Below, piece after piece: positions 13,258-20,379 of a stretch of DNA of 21,016 bases. The position numbers and the translations under genes were made by a program. Origin of the DNA: a virus; IMG/VR virus record IMGVR_UViG_3300006072_000061, positions 1 through 21,016 of that record. One strand, written 5' to 3'. The notes beneath the pieces were generated by a model, which saw only the letters and a list, made by a program, of their open reading frames with translations, made no database searches and was not told the origin of the DNA. Position 1 is the first letter of the stretch. Every line of letters begins with the position of its first letter.

Positions 13258-13578
13258 CTAAGATTGATCTTCATTGGTTATATCTCGCTTATCTATGTAT
13301 TCTAGAAATTGATCTAAGATCTTTGTTAGATCATCTACTGAGTGCTCGGTGAACCCAAGCAGGATCTCGATCACTTTCATAAGCCCCCAGATAATCATCT
13401 CTGGCTCTATGTCATTCTCTGAGAGAACGCGATCAAGATGATCGTTGGCTAGGTACTCCTTGATCTCTGGCGGTAATCCGTCTAGTCGCTCTGCCTCTAC
13501 CTTGAAGCCACGAGCCACCTTGATGAATTCGCTGGCGATGAGGATTGACTTGCGTAGTTCTATTGCCTCTTGATTCAT
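13258..13578 (-). CDS. hypothetical helical protein, 106 aa
   Basis: An acidic, mostly helical protein with hydrophobic helices in the middle (MIIWGLMKVIEILLGF, about residues 61-76), which could be amphipathic or a membrane-contact helix, though charged residues flank it. AAGGAG lies five bases before the ATG. No family recognised. The upstream zinc-ribbon gene ends two bases before this gene starts. Confidence 0.75.
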   Translation of the reverse strand: MNQEAIELRKSILIASEFIKVARGFKVEAERLDGLPPEIKEYLANDHLDRVLSENDIEPEMIIWGLMKVIEILLGFTEHSVDDLTKILDQFLEYIDKRDITNEDQS

Positions 13579-13580
13579 AG

Positions 13581-13733
13581 TTACTCCTTACCTTTGCAGT
13601 TAAAACATATCCACATAACATTCTCTTGATTGTGTTCGATAAACTTCCCAGAAGTAATTAGCCCCTGCTGACCGCATTGATCGCAGGTATCTAATTGATC
13701 TGGTGTTACTCTGATTAGTTCTACATAACCCAT
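13581..13733 (-). CDS. small zinc-ribbon protein, 50 aa
   Basis: A 50-aa protein with C17-D-Q-C20 and C43-F-N-C46, a clean zinc-ribbon spacing. The ATG at 13733 overlaps the TAA stop of the HNH gene (TAATG). The front (residues 1-14) is beta-like. It ends with KGKE just before the next ribosome-binding site. Probably a nucleic-acid or protein-binding ribbon; no specific family recognised. Before insertion of the HNH gene it was probably the direct neighbour of whiB (see findings). Confidence 0.75.
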   Translation of the reverse strand: MGYVELIRVTPDQLDTCDQCGQQGLITSGKFIEHNQENVMWICFNCKGKE

Positions 13734-14213
13734 TACGCCACCTTTCCTGTCTTTACATACTTGTGTAAGTAATCTTTATTTTTCTTGCTGGTTCTGATCT
13801 TGTGGCAGTAAGCGCATCGCACTACGCATTTGCCGATTTCTTTCTGCAATTTGATCAATGGAATACCCTCTTGAATGCCGAGAGAGATATCGAATGACTT
13901 GCGCCCTCTAACATGGTCGAAGTCCAACCCTCTGATGTCTGCGTTGCCACAGTCCACGCATGGGTTCTCGGATTTGTACTCAGCAACATAGGCTTGAAGT
14001 ACTGCACGCCTCTTTGCCTTTGCATACTTAGTCTGCTTGATCATCACCTTGTGATTGTCGGTGTAGTGATCGTAACTAGATTTCTTCTGGCACGACCTGC
14101 ACTGAGTCTGCAATTTATCAGGTCGTGCACTATTGCGATTGTAAAGATGTCGAGCCTTGTAGCGATTGCACTTGAAGCATCGCTTGGTCGTTGCTTTCAT
14201 TACGCCACCTTTC
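13731..14213. repeat. 16-base direct repeats bracketing the second HNH gene
   Basis: GAAAGGTGGCGTAATG (minus strand) occurs exactly at both junctions of the HNH gene: 14198-14213 (whiB end/HNH start) and 13731-13746 (HNH end/zinc-ribbon start). The repeat unit is 467 bases, the length of the HNH gene with one repeat copy. Each copy encodes K-V-A, the stop codon and the next ATG. Confidence 0.9.
13733..14200 (-). CDS. HNH endonuclease with N-terminal zinc finger, 155 aa
   Basis: Second HNH nuclease. N-terminal zinc finger with C8/C11 and C34/C37, Lys-rich middle, then HNH: C81/C84 (CVDCG), LDFDH with D95 and H96, C125, C129/C132 and H133 (CAYCH). Same architecture as the gene at 1359-1754, so a DNA-cutting homing nuclease is the best call. 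Unlike that gene, its base composition resembles its neighbours. It sits as a neat cassette between whiB and a zinc-ribbon gene, flanked by 16-base identical sequences, joined to both by TAATG overlaps. This looks like insertion with duplication of the junction. Confidence 0.92.
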   Translation of the reverse strand: MKATTKRCFKCNRYKARHLYNRNSARPDKLQTQCRSCQKKSSYDHYTDNHKVMIKQTKYAKAKRRAVLQAYVAEYKSENPCVDCGNADIRGLDFDHVRGRKSFDISLGIQEGIPLIKLQKEIGKCVVRCAYCHKIRTSKKNKDYLHKYVKTGKVA

Positions 14214-14457
14214 GTCTATTGCGTGATACATAGAGTGGAGAGTTGTAACTCTTTCCGTAGTACATCTTTCCTCCCCATATTCCATATATCTGTGTTTGAC
14301 TCTCTGCATATTCGGCGCACTGATTAAGTAGTGGACATCTCTTGCAGACTTTAACTGCTTGTTGAATGTCTCTTCGAATCTCGAAGTTATTATCAGGAAA
14401 GAATATCTCTGGGTCAATTTGAGCGCAGAGTTGTGTGCCGTCATATGGTGGTTGCAA
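14200..14457 (-). CDS. whiB: WhiB-family iron-sulfur transcription regulator, 85 aa
   Basis: WhiB proteins carry a [4Fe-4S] cluster on four Cys and act with the host primary sigma factor. Here C11, C38, C41 and C47 are all in place, and the GIWGG turn is at residues 59-63, followed by a basic C-terminus (SRNRRKVA) for DNA contact. In actinophages, WhiB-like proteins can repress host whiB genes or contribute to superinfection exclusion (known for mycobacteriophage TM4 WhiB). It starts with TTG, seven bases after a perfect AGGAGG. This is the strongest host marker in the window: the family is restricted to Actinobacteria and their phages. Confidence 0.95.
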   Translation of the reverse strand: MQPPYDGTQLCAQIDPEIFFPDNNFEIRRDIQQAVKVCKRCPLLNQCAEYAESQTQIYGIWGGKMYYGKSYNSPLYVSRNRRKVA

Positions 14458-14613
14458 TTAATAGCCTCCTAAGCAGTCCTTGCCTTTGGTGTGAAGTGGT
14501 AATGCGTTCTGCATCTCGTAGAGCGTTGGTGCGTAGAGCATAGACTTACAGGCAGAGCATTCATAGTGCCACTCCTCTGCCTGTGCATCGTATTGAAAGC
14601 CCTTGTCATTCAT
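14458..14613 (-). CDS. small Cys-containing protein, 51 aa
   Basis: A 51-aa protein with YECSACKSMLYAP around residues 18-30 (C19, C22) and a third C47; probably a zinc-binding or stable small fold. Its ATG overlaps the stop of the upstream gene (ATGA). The ribosome-binding site of whiB (AGGAGG) lies in its last codons, and the whiB TTG start follows its TAA directly. No family recognised. Confidence 0.7.
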   Translation of the reverse strand: MNDKGFQYDAQAEEWHYECSACKSMLYAPTLYEMQNALPLHTKGKDCLGGY

Positions 14614-14858
14614 GCGTTTGCTTTTTCATTAGTGACTTTACTGAGAAGATCTGTGATCTCTTGTTCACTCACTGGCTCCCAGCCTTCACCTTCATCGTAC
14701 TGCCATTGATCAAGGAGTTCTAAAAGAGCAACTCGAATGACATTGAGTTCTGGCGCTGTAAATGGCGTATTGAGATCATACGCATTAGTGCAGGTCTGAC
14801 ACATTTCTGTGCGATCAACTAATTCGTTTACTTCATAACCACAGTTTGAACAGGTCAT
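14610..14858 (-). CDS. small zinc-ribbon protein with acidic tail, 82 aa
   Basis: An N-terminal zinc ribbon (C3/C6 in CSNC, C20/C23 in CQTC) and a helical, acidic C-terminal half (about residues 35-82). AGGAG lies exactly six bases before the ATG. Such zinc-ribbon plus helix proteins are common in phage early operons; a role in binding RNA polymerase or nucleic acid is possible but not shown. Confidence 0.8.
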   Translation of the reverse strand: MTCSNCGYEVNELVDRTEMCQTCTNAYDLNTPFTAPELNVIRVALLELLDQWQYDEGEGWEPVSEQEITDLLSKVTNEKANA

Positions 14859-14859
14859 G

Positions 14860-15615
14860 TCATGCTCCTATCTTTACGAAGTTGTGTGATTGAGTTTCAA
14901 TTAAATCTCCCTCTACTACAGATATGTCAGAGAGGTTGAGTGTCTTGTACTTCATGGTGTGAGGGTTGCTAGGAGTCGTGTAGCCCACGATGAACCTGCG
15001 ACCCTGAGTGCCTACAACTATGCCGTTGCGTAATCTGCCATGCGCTTGAATCCAGACCCAGTCATTAACCTTTAGGTTGTAGGGCTGAGCCATTACTTTA
15101 CCCCACACTAGATTTCCTGCTAACTCGTTAAGCACTGACTTGTGATCAAGAAGAACCGCCTCAATATCGATGCGCTTCTTGGCTTTGTTGGTTGTCTGCT
15201 TGTGCGAGGTAGTCTGGAAGTTGTCAACGATGAATCGATCATCGCCCCAGAGATGACCAAGTACTTCTGGCTCTACATCGAGATCTCGAATGCGCCATGA
15301 GTATGCCGAGTACTTAGTCTCTGTTTGCCATTCTCCACGATCTGATAGAGACATCGCTTTGTGATCATCGAAGTATCCACAGTGACCATTCTCAAGAACA
15401 TATGCCCAACTCATTGTGATCTTACGAATGATGAGTTGATGACCTTTATAGGTCTCTTCGGTATATGAGATATCTGAGCAACGAATCTCTGCAGTGTTGC
15501 CTATATTCCTACGATTAACCCATGACCCGTACCAGACCTTACCTACCTTGTCTGAGTACTGGCTCTGGTTCTCGTAGTAATCCTTCAACCGCTTTAAGTA
15601 AAATGAATCTGTCAT
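14860..15615 (-). CDS. hypothetical phage protein with SH3-like C-terminal part, 251 aa
   Basis: Not recognised as a whole. The last 70 residues contain a beta-barrel-like pattern, LKVNDWVWIQAHGRLRNGIVVG followed by RRFIVGYTT (about residues 181-220), like KOW/SH3-type modules that bind nucleic acid or proteins. The front half is rich in Tyr, Trp and charged residues, and has no Cys pairs. The ATG overlaps the upstream stop (ATGA). It is co-transcribed with the coiled-coil gene and probably with the VWA/AAA+ pair upstream. Confidence 0.75.
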   Translation of the reverse strand: MTDSFYLKRLKDYYENQSQYSDKVGKVWYGSWVNRRNIGNTAEIRCSDISYTEETYKGHQLIIRKITMSWAYVLENGHCGYFDDHKAMSLSDRGEWQTETKYSAYSWRIRDLDVEPEVLGHLWGDDRFIVDNFQTTSHKQTTNKAKKRIDIEAVLLDHKSVLNELAGNLVWGKVMAQPYNLKVNDWVWIQAHGRLRNGIVVGTQGRRFIVGYTTPSNPHTMKYKTLNLSDISVVEGDLIETQSHNFVKIGA

Positions 15616-16217
15616 CGCACCATATCCCTTGCTTCTAGAACCTTCTCTACTAATACCTGCATGAGTGATAGGTCGAGATCGAATCGGTAAGTAGGAACAT
15701 ACTCACCCTGCTCGTTGCGCTTGTTACGGCTTGAGAGTTCAATCCCGTCAACTCGATTACCGATGATTGTCCGAAGAGAATCTTTGACTGCCTTAGCAAC
15801 GCGATCAGCACGCTCTTGTAATTCGCGCTCTAATCTTTGGCGTTCCTCTCTCTGTTTGCGCTCTACCTCAAGGCGAATGCGCTCAGCCTCTTCTTCTTGA
15901 GTCCAGCGTTCCTCTAGAGAGGAGTACTCAGCCACAATATCCTGAGGTCGAGAGACCCAGTAGAGAGTGTTACCGAATGAATCTGACTTCACCAGATAGC
16001 CCACAGAACGAGAGCCCTGAGGGGCTGGCTTGAAGGTCGCATCGTTAGGGTTCTCTGATCGATAGACCTCGTATGCATACTTATCGAGACTGACTAACTC
16101 AGCCTTAGATAGATCTCGGCGTTGAGCCTTTGCTGGATTCTTCTTATCTGCTGAGGAGTAATCCCATGAAGGAATTACTCCATACTTGATACCGACCTTG
16201 AGTTCTGCTTGCTTCAC
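15612..16217 (-). CDS. hypothetical protein with central coiled coil, 201 aa
   Basis: Not recognised. Residues about 101-145 form an Arg/Glu-rich coiled coil (EERWTQEEEAERIRLE onwards), which suggests a dimer or a bridge between proteins. The C-terminal third is folded-looking (about 150-201). The start codon is GTG, six bases after AAGGAG. Located between the VWA protein gene and the SH3-like gene in the same operon, so it may belong to the same complex; that is an inference from position. Confidence 0.75.
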   Translation of the reverse strand: MKQAELKVGIKYGVIPSWDYSSADKKNPAKAQRRDLSKAELVSLDKYAYEVYRSENPNDATFKPAPQGSRSVGYLVKSDSFGNTLYWVSRPQDIVAEYSSLEERWTQEEEAERIRLEVERKQREERQRLERELQERADRVAKAVKDSLRTIIGNRVDGIELSSRNKRNEQGEYVPTYRFDLDLSLMQVLVEKVLEARDMVR

Positions 16218-16227
16218 TGTTTGCTCC

Positions 16228-18165
16228 TTACGCGTTAGTTAATCTGCGAGAGATCGCGTACTTAACGATCGCTCTTGCCATTGTGATGAGATCAAGAGGG
16301 TTAGCAACTACTGCACCGATCTCACAGTTGTGAGCCTTCTCAGCAGTAAGCACTACCTCTTCATGCTTCTCTGGAATATATGCGAAGGCAGTCAATACTT
16401 TTGACTGACCCATGCGCTTGATTGCATCTTCGTTTGCATCTTGATTGCCGTACCACTCGCCGTCAGTGATGATGAAGAAGATTTTGATCTTGCGATCACT
16501 CTCAGCAAGCAACTTTGTTGCATACTTGATCGCTTGATCTGGCTCTGTGCCACCGCCACTGAATGCATCTCGAATCTGAGAATTAGATTTCTCACTAGCG
16601 CGATACAGGACATGAGTTTCATCGCAGAATGTCAGCACTGTTGTGCTGGCATCGATACGATCAAGTGCTCGCTTGATTGCGTACATTGCACGATTAGCGT
16701 TAGCGATCTTGCTCCCTGTCATTGAGCCAGAGTTGTCGATAGCGATCACGCATTCGATGTCGGTAGCATCTTCACGACCCTCATTCCATTGATCGAAAAT
16801 CGTGTCAAAATCATCGCCACGCATATAGCGACCAACACTCAAGCGACCAGCGTTCTCGTATCTATCCCATGCAGGTTCGAATGAGGCGCGAAGGCGTTCG
16901 AGTTCACGACCGAATGATCGTGATGCTTCAACCGTCACTGAGTCGGGCATGATCTCGCTATAGCGAGCACGCTCTGGCTCTTGTGAGTTGTTTGATGTGA
17001 GAGTTGGCTGACCACTGATCACTCGAAGAATGTCATTGATCTCCTGAGCCACACCAGACTCGCTAAGAATCTGATCGAGCACTGTAGAGATCATCTCACC
17101 AGCACTAGCCCCAGCATCGAGTGACGGCTCTGGCTTGCTTTGATCTGAATCTGAATCTGTATCCCCTGAATCTGAATCTGAATCTGAATCGGGAGTTACT
17201 TCATCGCTCTGATCATCGAAGTCAGACCAATCGATGTCCTCTGCCTTGATCTCTGGGAGATCGTCATCGAGATCATCTGGCTTGTTATTGAGACGATCGC
17301 GCTCCTTCTCCTGCTGGCGTGGTGGCACTGGGCGAGAGTCGACTGATGACTCGATGCCCTGCTGAGGGCGAGCACCATGACCGCATGGGTCGATGACTTT
17401 GACTGGTGTGCCTTCGCCTTCACCATTGACTGCCTTGTACTTTGGTGTACCAGTCTCATCACCATTGCCACCCTCACTCTTTGGTAGCAGGTTGTAGTAC
17501 TGCTCAATGAGTTGTAATCCGCGCTCTGTATCTGTTGGGAATACGAGAGTGCGATACTCATTGATAATCGCCTTAAACTCATCGATCTTATCTTGATGAG
17601 GATAGAGAGCACGCGACTGCTGGCGAATCTCGACAGGTAGATACCTGCGACCGCATAGCAATGGATAAGAGTTCTCGAACACCTCTGGGTTGTTCTTGAA
17701 GTGAATCAAGATCATCGAAGTGAACCACGCGACTGTTGAAGGGTACTTAGCAGTGAAGAATGACTCGATGCGCTGATCTTCTAACGCATTGAATGCAGTC
17801 CACCACTTGTTAGCAATTACTTGCTCAACGAGATCGCTACCTTCTCGGCTGGTGTACAAGATGTGACTGACCTCGTGAAGATCAAGCCCCTTGATGCTTG
17901 CGATCGACTCAGGTGTATCAAGTTCACCGATCTCATTAGCATTGAAGTAGACATCACTAGCCCCAGACCATGCTGGGGCTTTGATTGATGCGCTCTCAAC
18001 CTTGACTGTCACTGGTCGGAATGTGAAGGCAGAGTTCACACGAGAGAAGAAGCCAGTGAAGCGTTCGATACGCTGGCGTTTAGCCTCTTGTGCCTTCTGA
18101 TCTTCTGTTAACTCTTTGAGTGCATCGAAGATTTCTCCGAGATCAGTTACATTGATCTTGTCCAT
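16228..18165 (-). CDS. VWA-domain protein of CobT type with HExxH motif, 645 aa
   Basis: Likely the partner of the AAA+ ATPase encoded just upstream. The N-terminal domain has L-H97-E98-V-S-H101, a zincin-type HExxH, followed at 127-134 by ALEDQRIE, an arrangement known from VWA proteins that work with MoxR/CobS-type ATPases. A long acidic linker (about 295-345) ends in a Ser-Asp repeat. The C-terminal VWA domain has a complete MIDAS: D477-x-S479-x-S481, T540 and D568 (IITDGE). CobT joins CobS and CobN in cobalt insertion, but related VWA/AAA+ pairs also remodel other proteins. Clear ribosome-binding site AAGGAG six bases from ATG. Whether HExxH acts as a protease or only as a structural metal site is open. 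Confidence 0.9.
   Translation of the reverse strand: MDKINVTDLGEIFDALKELTEDQKAQEAKRQRIERFTGFFSRVNSAFTFRPVTVKVESASIKAPAWSGASDVYFNANEIGELDTPESIASIKGLDLHEVSHILYTSREGSDLVEQVIANKWWTAFNALEDQRIESFFTAKYPSTVAWFTSMILIHFKNNPEVFENSYPLLCGRRYLPVEIRQQSRALYPHQDKIDEFKAIINEYRTLVFPTDTERGLQLIEQYYNLLPKSEGGNGDETGTPKYKAVNGEGEGTPVKVIDPCGHGARPQQGIESSVDSRPVPPRQQEKERDRLNNKPDDLDDDLPEIKAEDIDWSDFDDQSDEVTPDSDSDSDSGDTDSDSDQSKPEPSLDAGASAGEMISTVLDQILSESGVAQEINDILRVISGQPTLTSNNSQEPERARYSEIMPDSVTVEASRSFGRELERLRASFEPAWDRYENAGRLSVGRYMRGDDFDTIFDQWNEGREDATDIECVIAIDNSGSMTGSKIANANRAMYAIKRALDRIDASTTVLTFCDETHVLYRASEKSNSQIRDAFSGGGTEPDQAIKYATKLLAESDRKIKIFFIITDGEWYGNQDANEDAIKRMGQSKVLTAFAYIPEKHEEVVLTAEKAHNCEIGAVVANPLDLITMARAIVKYAISRRLTNA
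17140..17187 (-). repeat. Ser-Asp repeat in the linker of the VWA protein
   Basis: On the plus strand the six-base unit GAATCT is repeated in tandem, encoding alternating Asp and Ser (residues about 327-342 of the protein). It forms an acidic flexible linker and could expand or contract by slippage. Confidence 0.85.
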
Positions 18166-18175
18166 GTGTTACTCC

Positions 18176-19048
18176 TTAGACTGTTGCGTACTGAGTTGTT
18201 ACTGCATCTTGATCGATGCCTAGATCATCTTTGATATTGAATGATGCGCCCTCAAGAAGCATCTTGACTGCTGGGCGTTCTTCATCAGAGAAGTTGTTAG
18301 CGAACACTTCGCACGCTAGATCGAAGTTCAATTCTTTCGCTACTAATTCGAAAGTCTTGAGAATGCGTGGAGTGATTGGTGTTTCGAAGATCGTTGACTT
18401 GCTCGCCTGACCGAGATCAACGCCACGAGATTGAGAACGCATACCGAATGCGAGATCAAGAAGAGACTCTGACTTGATGATCTTGCTCTCGATAGCGCGA
18501 TCGTATTCGTAACGCATCTTGAGTTGGAAGCGATCAGCCCACGACTCAGAGAGAGGTTGTCGACCTCGGTACATTGGATTCCAGTCAGCGATCACGATGA
18601 GATCTGGGTGAGCATGAACCACTTCGTAATCTTTGGCAGTGAGCGTGAGAGTACGGCGATGATCAAGGGCTGGGTGGAAGAAGAATTGAGCATTCTTTGC
18701 GAGTTGATCGATCTCACCAAGATTGAGAACACCACCATTGCGCCAGACTTCGACATAGACCGAGTCAACCCATTCGAGTTTGCCGTCACGCGATACCCAG
18801 TTGCCCTGCAACTCGTTAGCACTGAGTGCTGAGTTAGAAGGTAGATCGACATAAGGCAGACCGCGCTGGCTTGCGTAGTACTGAGCGAATGATGTCTTAC
18901 CAGTACCAGCATGACCAGCGTTGAGGATATTGATCTTGTGCTTGCGAGCGAAGTCTGCGATCTGTAGACCAGAGATACCGAACCAGTTGCGATCGATGTA
19001 GTGCTCTTGAGATTCAAGAGTTGGAATTAATTGATTGAGTGGATTCAC
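18176..19048 (-). CDS. AAA+ ATPase of MoxR/CobS type, 290 aa
   Basis: A ring-forming ATPase that probably remodels a target together with the VWA protein. Walker A is G45-H-A-G-T-G-K51-T52. The Walker B region reads L-N-L-G111-E112-I-D: the catalytic Glu is present but the usual preceding Asp is Gly. Sensor 1 is in IADWNP (N157), and R173 in WADRF is the candidate arginine finger. The gene starts with GTG, six bases after AAGGAG, and its stop lies ten bases before the VWA gene. The pair resembles CobS/CobT found in some phages next to cobalamin-linked genes. Specific substrate unknown. Confidence 0.9.
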   Translation of the reverse strand: MNPLNQLIPTLESQEHYIDRNWFGISGLQIADFARKHKINILNAGHAGTGKTSFAQYYASQRGLPYVDLPSNSALSANELQGNWVSRDGKLEWVDSVYVEVWRNGGVLNLGEIDQLAKNAQFFFHPALDHRRTLTLTAKDYEVVHAHPDLIVIADWNPMYRGRQPLSESWADRFQLKMRYEYDRAIESKIIKSESLLDLAFGMRSQSRGVDLGQASKSTIFETPITPRILKTFELVAKELNFDLACEVFANNFSDEERPAVKMLLEGASFNIKDDLGIDQDAVTTQYATV

Positions 19049-19058
19049 TTATTGCTCC

Positions 19059-19319
19059 TTAGTTGTAGTCGGGTGTTGGTACTTCTGGGTTCTTGATTAT
19101 TGCCTGTGATACATCAGAGAGATCATCAAGTGATTGTGCGATGTCTATGAATGCGTTGTGCTCTTCGCATCGCTTGTCGATAATGATCTGCAATTTATCG
19201 AGTGCTGATTCAAGCGTTGCGATGATGACTGCTGGTGCACCTTGCTCGTTGGCGAAGTCGAGAGACTTAGCAAGCATTGCGCCCATGATGCCGAGTTCAT
19301 CTAATTCGAATTCGTACAT
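19059..19319 (-). CDS. acidic helical hypothetical protein, 86 aa
   Basis: An acidic, almost wholly helical protein (residues about 5-75), with one Cys. GAGGAGG precedes the ATG by five bases. It precedes the AAA+ ATPase gene by ten bases, so it may be an adaptor or inhibitor for that complex; this is only an inference from order. Confidence 0.7.
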   Translation of the reverse strand: MYEFELDELGIMGAMLAKSLDFANEQGAPAVIIATLESALDKLQIIIDKRCEEHNAFIDIAQSLDDLSDVSQAIIKNPEVPTPDYN

Positions 19320-19592
19320 TTAATCCTCCTCACTTATCCACGCATTGAGTCGTAGTGAGTTCACGATCTCCCATGCAAGGGCTGATGATGACCCACGAAA
19401 CTCGACACCTTGAGGGAGTGTGATCTCTGGGTTGTCTCCGTCATTGATTGCTTTGATTGCCTCGATCGCTGGCGCGACCATGACTTGAGGCACTGGTGGA
19501 TAGCAATTCGATGAGAAGTGAATTGCGATCTGTTGTTCGAGTTCCAGTACAAAATTGCCCGATGCGAGATCGGTAGCGAAATTAGAGCCCAT
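19320..19592 (-). CDS. hypothetical protein, 90 aa
   Basis: Not recognised. Mixed helix/strand protein with one Cys, a Pro-rich middle (CYPPVPQVMVAP, about residues 30-41) and a hydrophilic end rich in Ser and acidic residues. The ATG at 19592 has GAGGA about nine bases upstream, inside the overlapping small membrane protein gene. The stop codon follows GAGGAGGAT, the ribosome-binding site of the next gene. Confidence 0.7.
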   Translation of the reverse strand: MGSNFATDLASGNFVLELEQQIAIHFSSNCYPPVPQVMVAPAIEAIKAINDGDNPEITLPQGVEFRGSSSALAWEIVNSLRLNAWISEED

Positions 19593-19710
19593 TGGATTCT
19601 TCCTCTTCTAGAGTTTGGCGTAATAGATTGATATCGGGAGTAAGGACAGAGTCGAGCCAGACCGCGAAGATCGTGGCTAGAGTGCAGGAGATAAGAAGGA
19701 ATAGGAACAC
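19582..19710 (-). CDS. small membrane protein, 42 aa
   Basis: A 42-aa protein whose residues 1-18 (FLFLLISC...IFAVW) form a hydrophobic helix, followed by a hydrophilic acidic tail (LEEEESNGL). It starts with GTG directly after the stop of the upstream gene; AGAAGGG is at about ten bases. The 3' end overlaps the start of the next gene by 11 bases. The window has several such micro-membrane proteins; holin-like or host-membrane roles are possible but unproven. Confidence 0.55.
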   Translation of the reverse strand: MFLFLLISCTLATIFAVWLDSVLTPDINLLRQTLEEEESNGL

Positions 19711-20025
19711 TTACCAGACCGCCCTTCTAACGATGCCCTGATGTTTGCTGGTAGTAACTGAGTAGCGGATTGCAGGTATCTCCCAACCATTGGCGTGATG
19801 CCAAGCGATCGGAGTTCCATAGGAGTAGACGATGAAGTCTGGCTTGTGATCTTTCAGAAGTGCCACGACATCGCTCTGCAAGCGACCTGTGTGCAGATAT
19901 TTGCCCTCCTGAAAGTAGATACCAGCCATTGAGTTGGCTTTGAATGGCTGACGGTTGAATATGTACTCACCAGCACCAGAGTTGGTAGTGCTCTTGCCTT
20001 TGATTTCTGTATAGCGTGTTGTCAT
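19711..20025 (-). CDS. conserved-looking phage protein, 104 aa
   Basis: The C-terminal half contains VYSYGTPIAW (about residues 66-75) and YSVTTSKHQ (about 87-95), a pattern I remember from many small phage and bacterial accessory proteins of unknown function. The front is hydrophilic with several Ser/Gly-rich stretches. GGGAGGG precedes the ATG at good distance. The ATG overlaps the stop of the upstream small gene (ATGA). Function unknown; family recognition rests on memory of the motif. Confidence 0.75.
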   Translation of the reverse strand: MTTRYTEIKGKSTTNSGAGEYIFNRQPFKANSMAGIYFQEGKYLHTGRLQSDVVALLKDHKPDFIVYSYGTPIAWHHANGWEIPAIRYSVTTSKHQGIVRRAVW

Positions 20026-20165
20026 TTATTTCCCTCCCACTTTAAGAGTGTGCAGATTCTTTGATCTGCGACTTGGTGGCACTTGCCATAGACAGGGTGA
20101 TGCGTGGCAATGAATGCCATGCCACCGATCAATAGTGCTGAGAAGATCGCGCCTAGTGCTTTCAT
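20022..20165 (-). CDS. small secreted or membrane protein, 47 aa
   Basis: A 47-aa protein with a hydrophobic N-terminal segment (residues 4-20, ALGAIFSALLIGGMAFIA) and a tail with two Cys (C29, C38), which might form a disulfide outside the membrane. GGAGGT lies six bases before the ATG. The ATG overlaps the stop of the previous small gene (TAATG), and its own stop overlaps the next start (ATGA). No family recognised. Confidence 0.75.
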   Translation of the reverse strand: MKALGAIFSALLIGGMAFIATHHPVYGKCHQVADQRICTLLKWEGNK

Positions 20166-20272
20166 TAATTGACCTCCGTATTGTCGTAGTCGATGATCTC
20201 AACCTCAACACCAGCAGGACAATGCGTTACTTCTGCAACGCCACCTGAAACTGTGATGATGATCTTGCTCAT
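20165..20272 (-). CDS. small conserved phage protein, 35 aa
   Basis: A 35-aa acidic protein: IIITVSGGVAEVTHCPAG followed by VEVEIIDYDNTEVN. I remember short proteins with this GGVAEV...EIIDYD pattern from many phages and plasmids; none has a known function. The ATG overlaps the upstream stop (ATGA), with AAGGTGAG upstream. Confidence 0.75.
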   Translation of the reverse strand: MSKIIITVSGGVAEVTHCPAGVEVEIIDYDNTEVN

Positions 20273-20379
20273 GCGCTCACCTTCTCTGGTGCTAGTTGAT
20301 TGATGAGGAATGCATAGAGAGAAGGTGCTACTGATTGGCGTAGCACCTCTAGATCGTTGTCGATGTTATTGAGTTCCAT
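20269..20379 (-). CDS. small hypothetical protein, 36 aa
   Basis: A 36-aa, mainly helical protein without Cys. GGAGGG lies six bases before the ATG, which overlaps the stop of the upstream gene (TAATG). Its stop overlaps the next start (ATGA). Nothing further can be said. Confidence 0.65.
   Translation of the reverse strand: MELNNIDNDLEVLRQSVAPSLYAFLINQLAPEKVSA

Noticed and set aside
17140-17190. Short tandem repeat as a CRISPR or regulatory repeat
   Set aside because: It is an in-frame Asp-Ser repeat of a coding linker with a six-base unit and no spacers.
20026-20211. Minus-strand 61-aa frame rich in Arg and Ser
   Set aside because: It overlaps in another frame two small genes that have ribosome-binding sites and stop/start overlaps.
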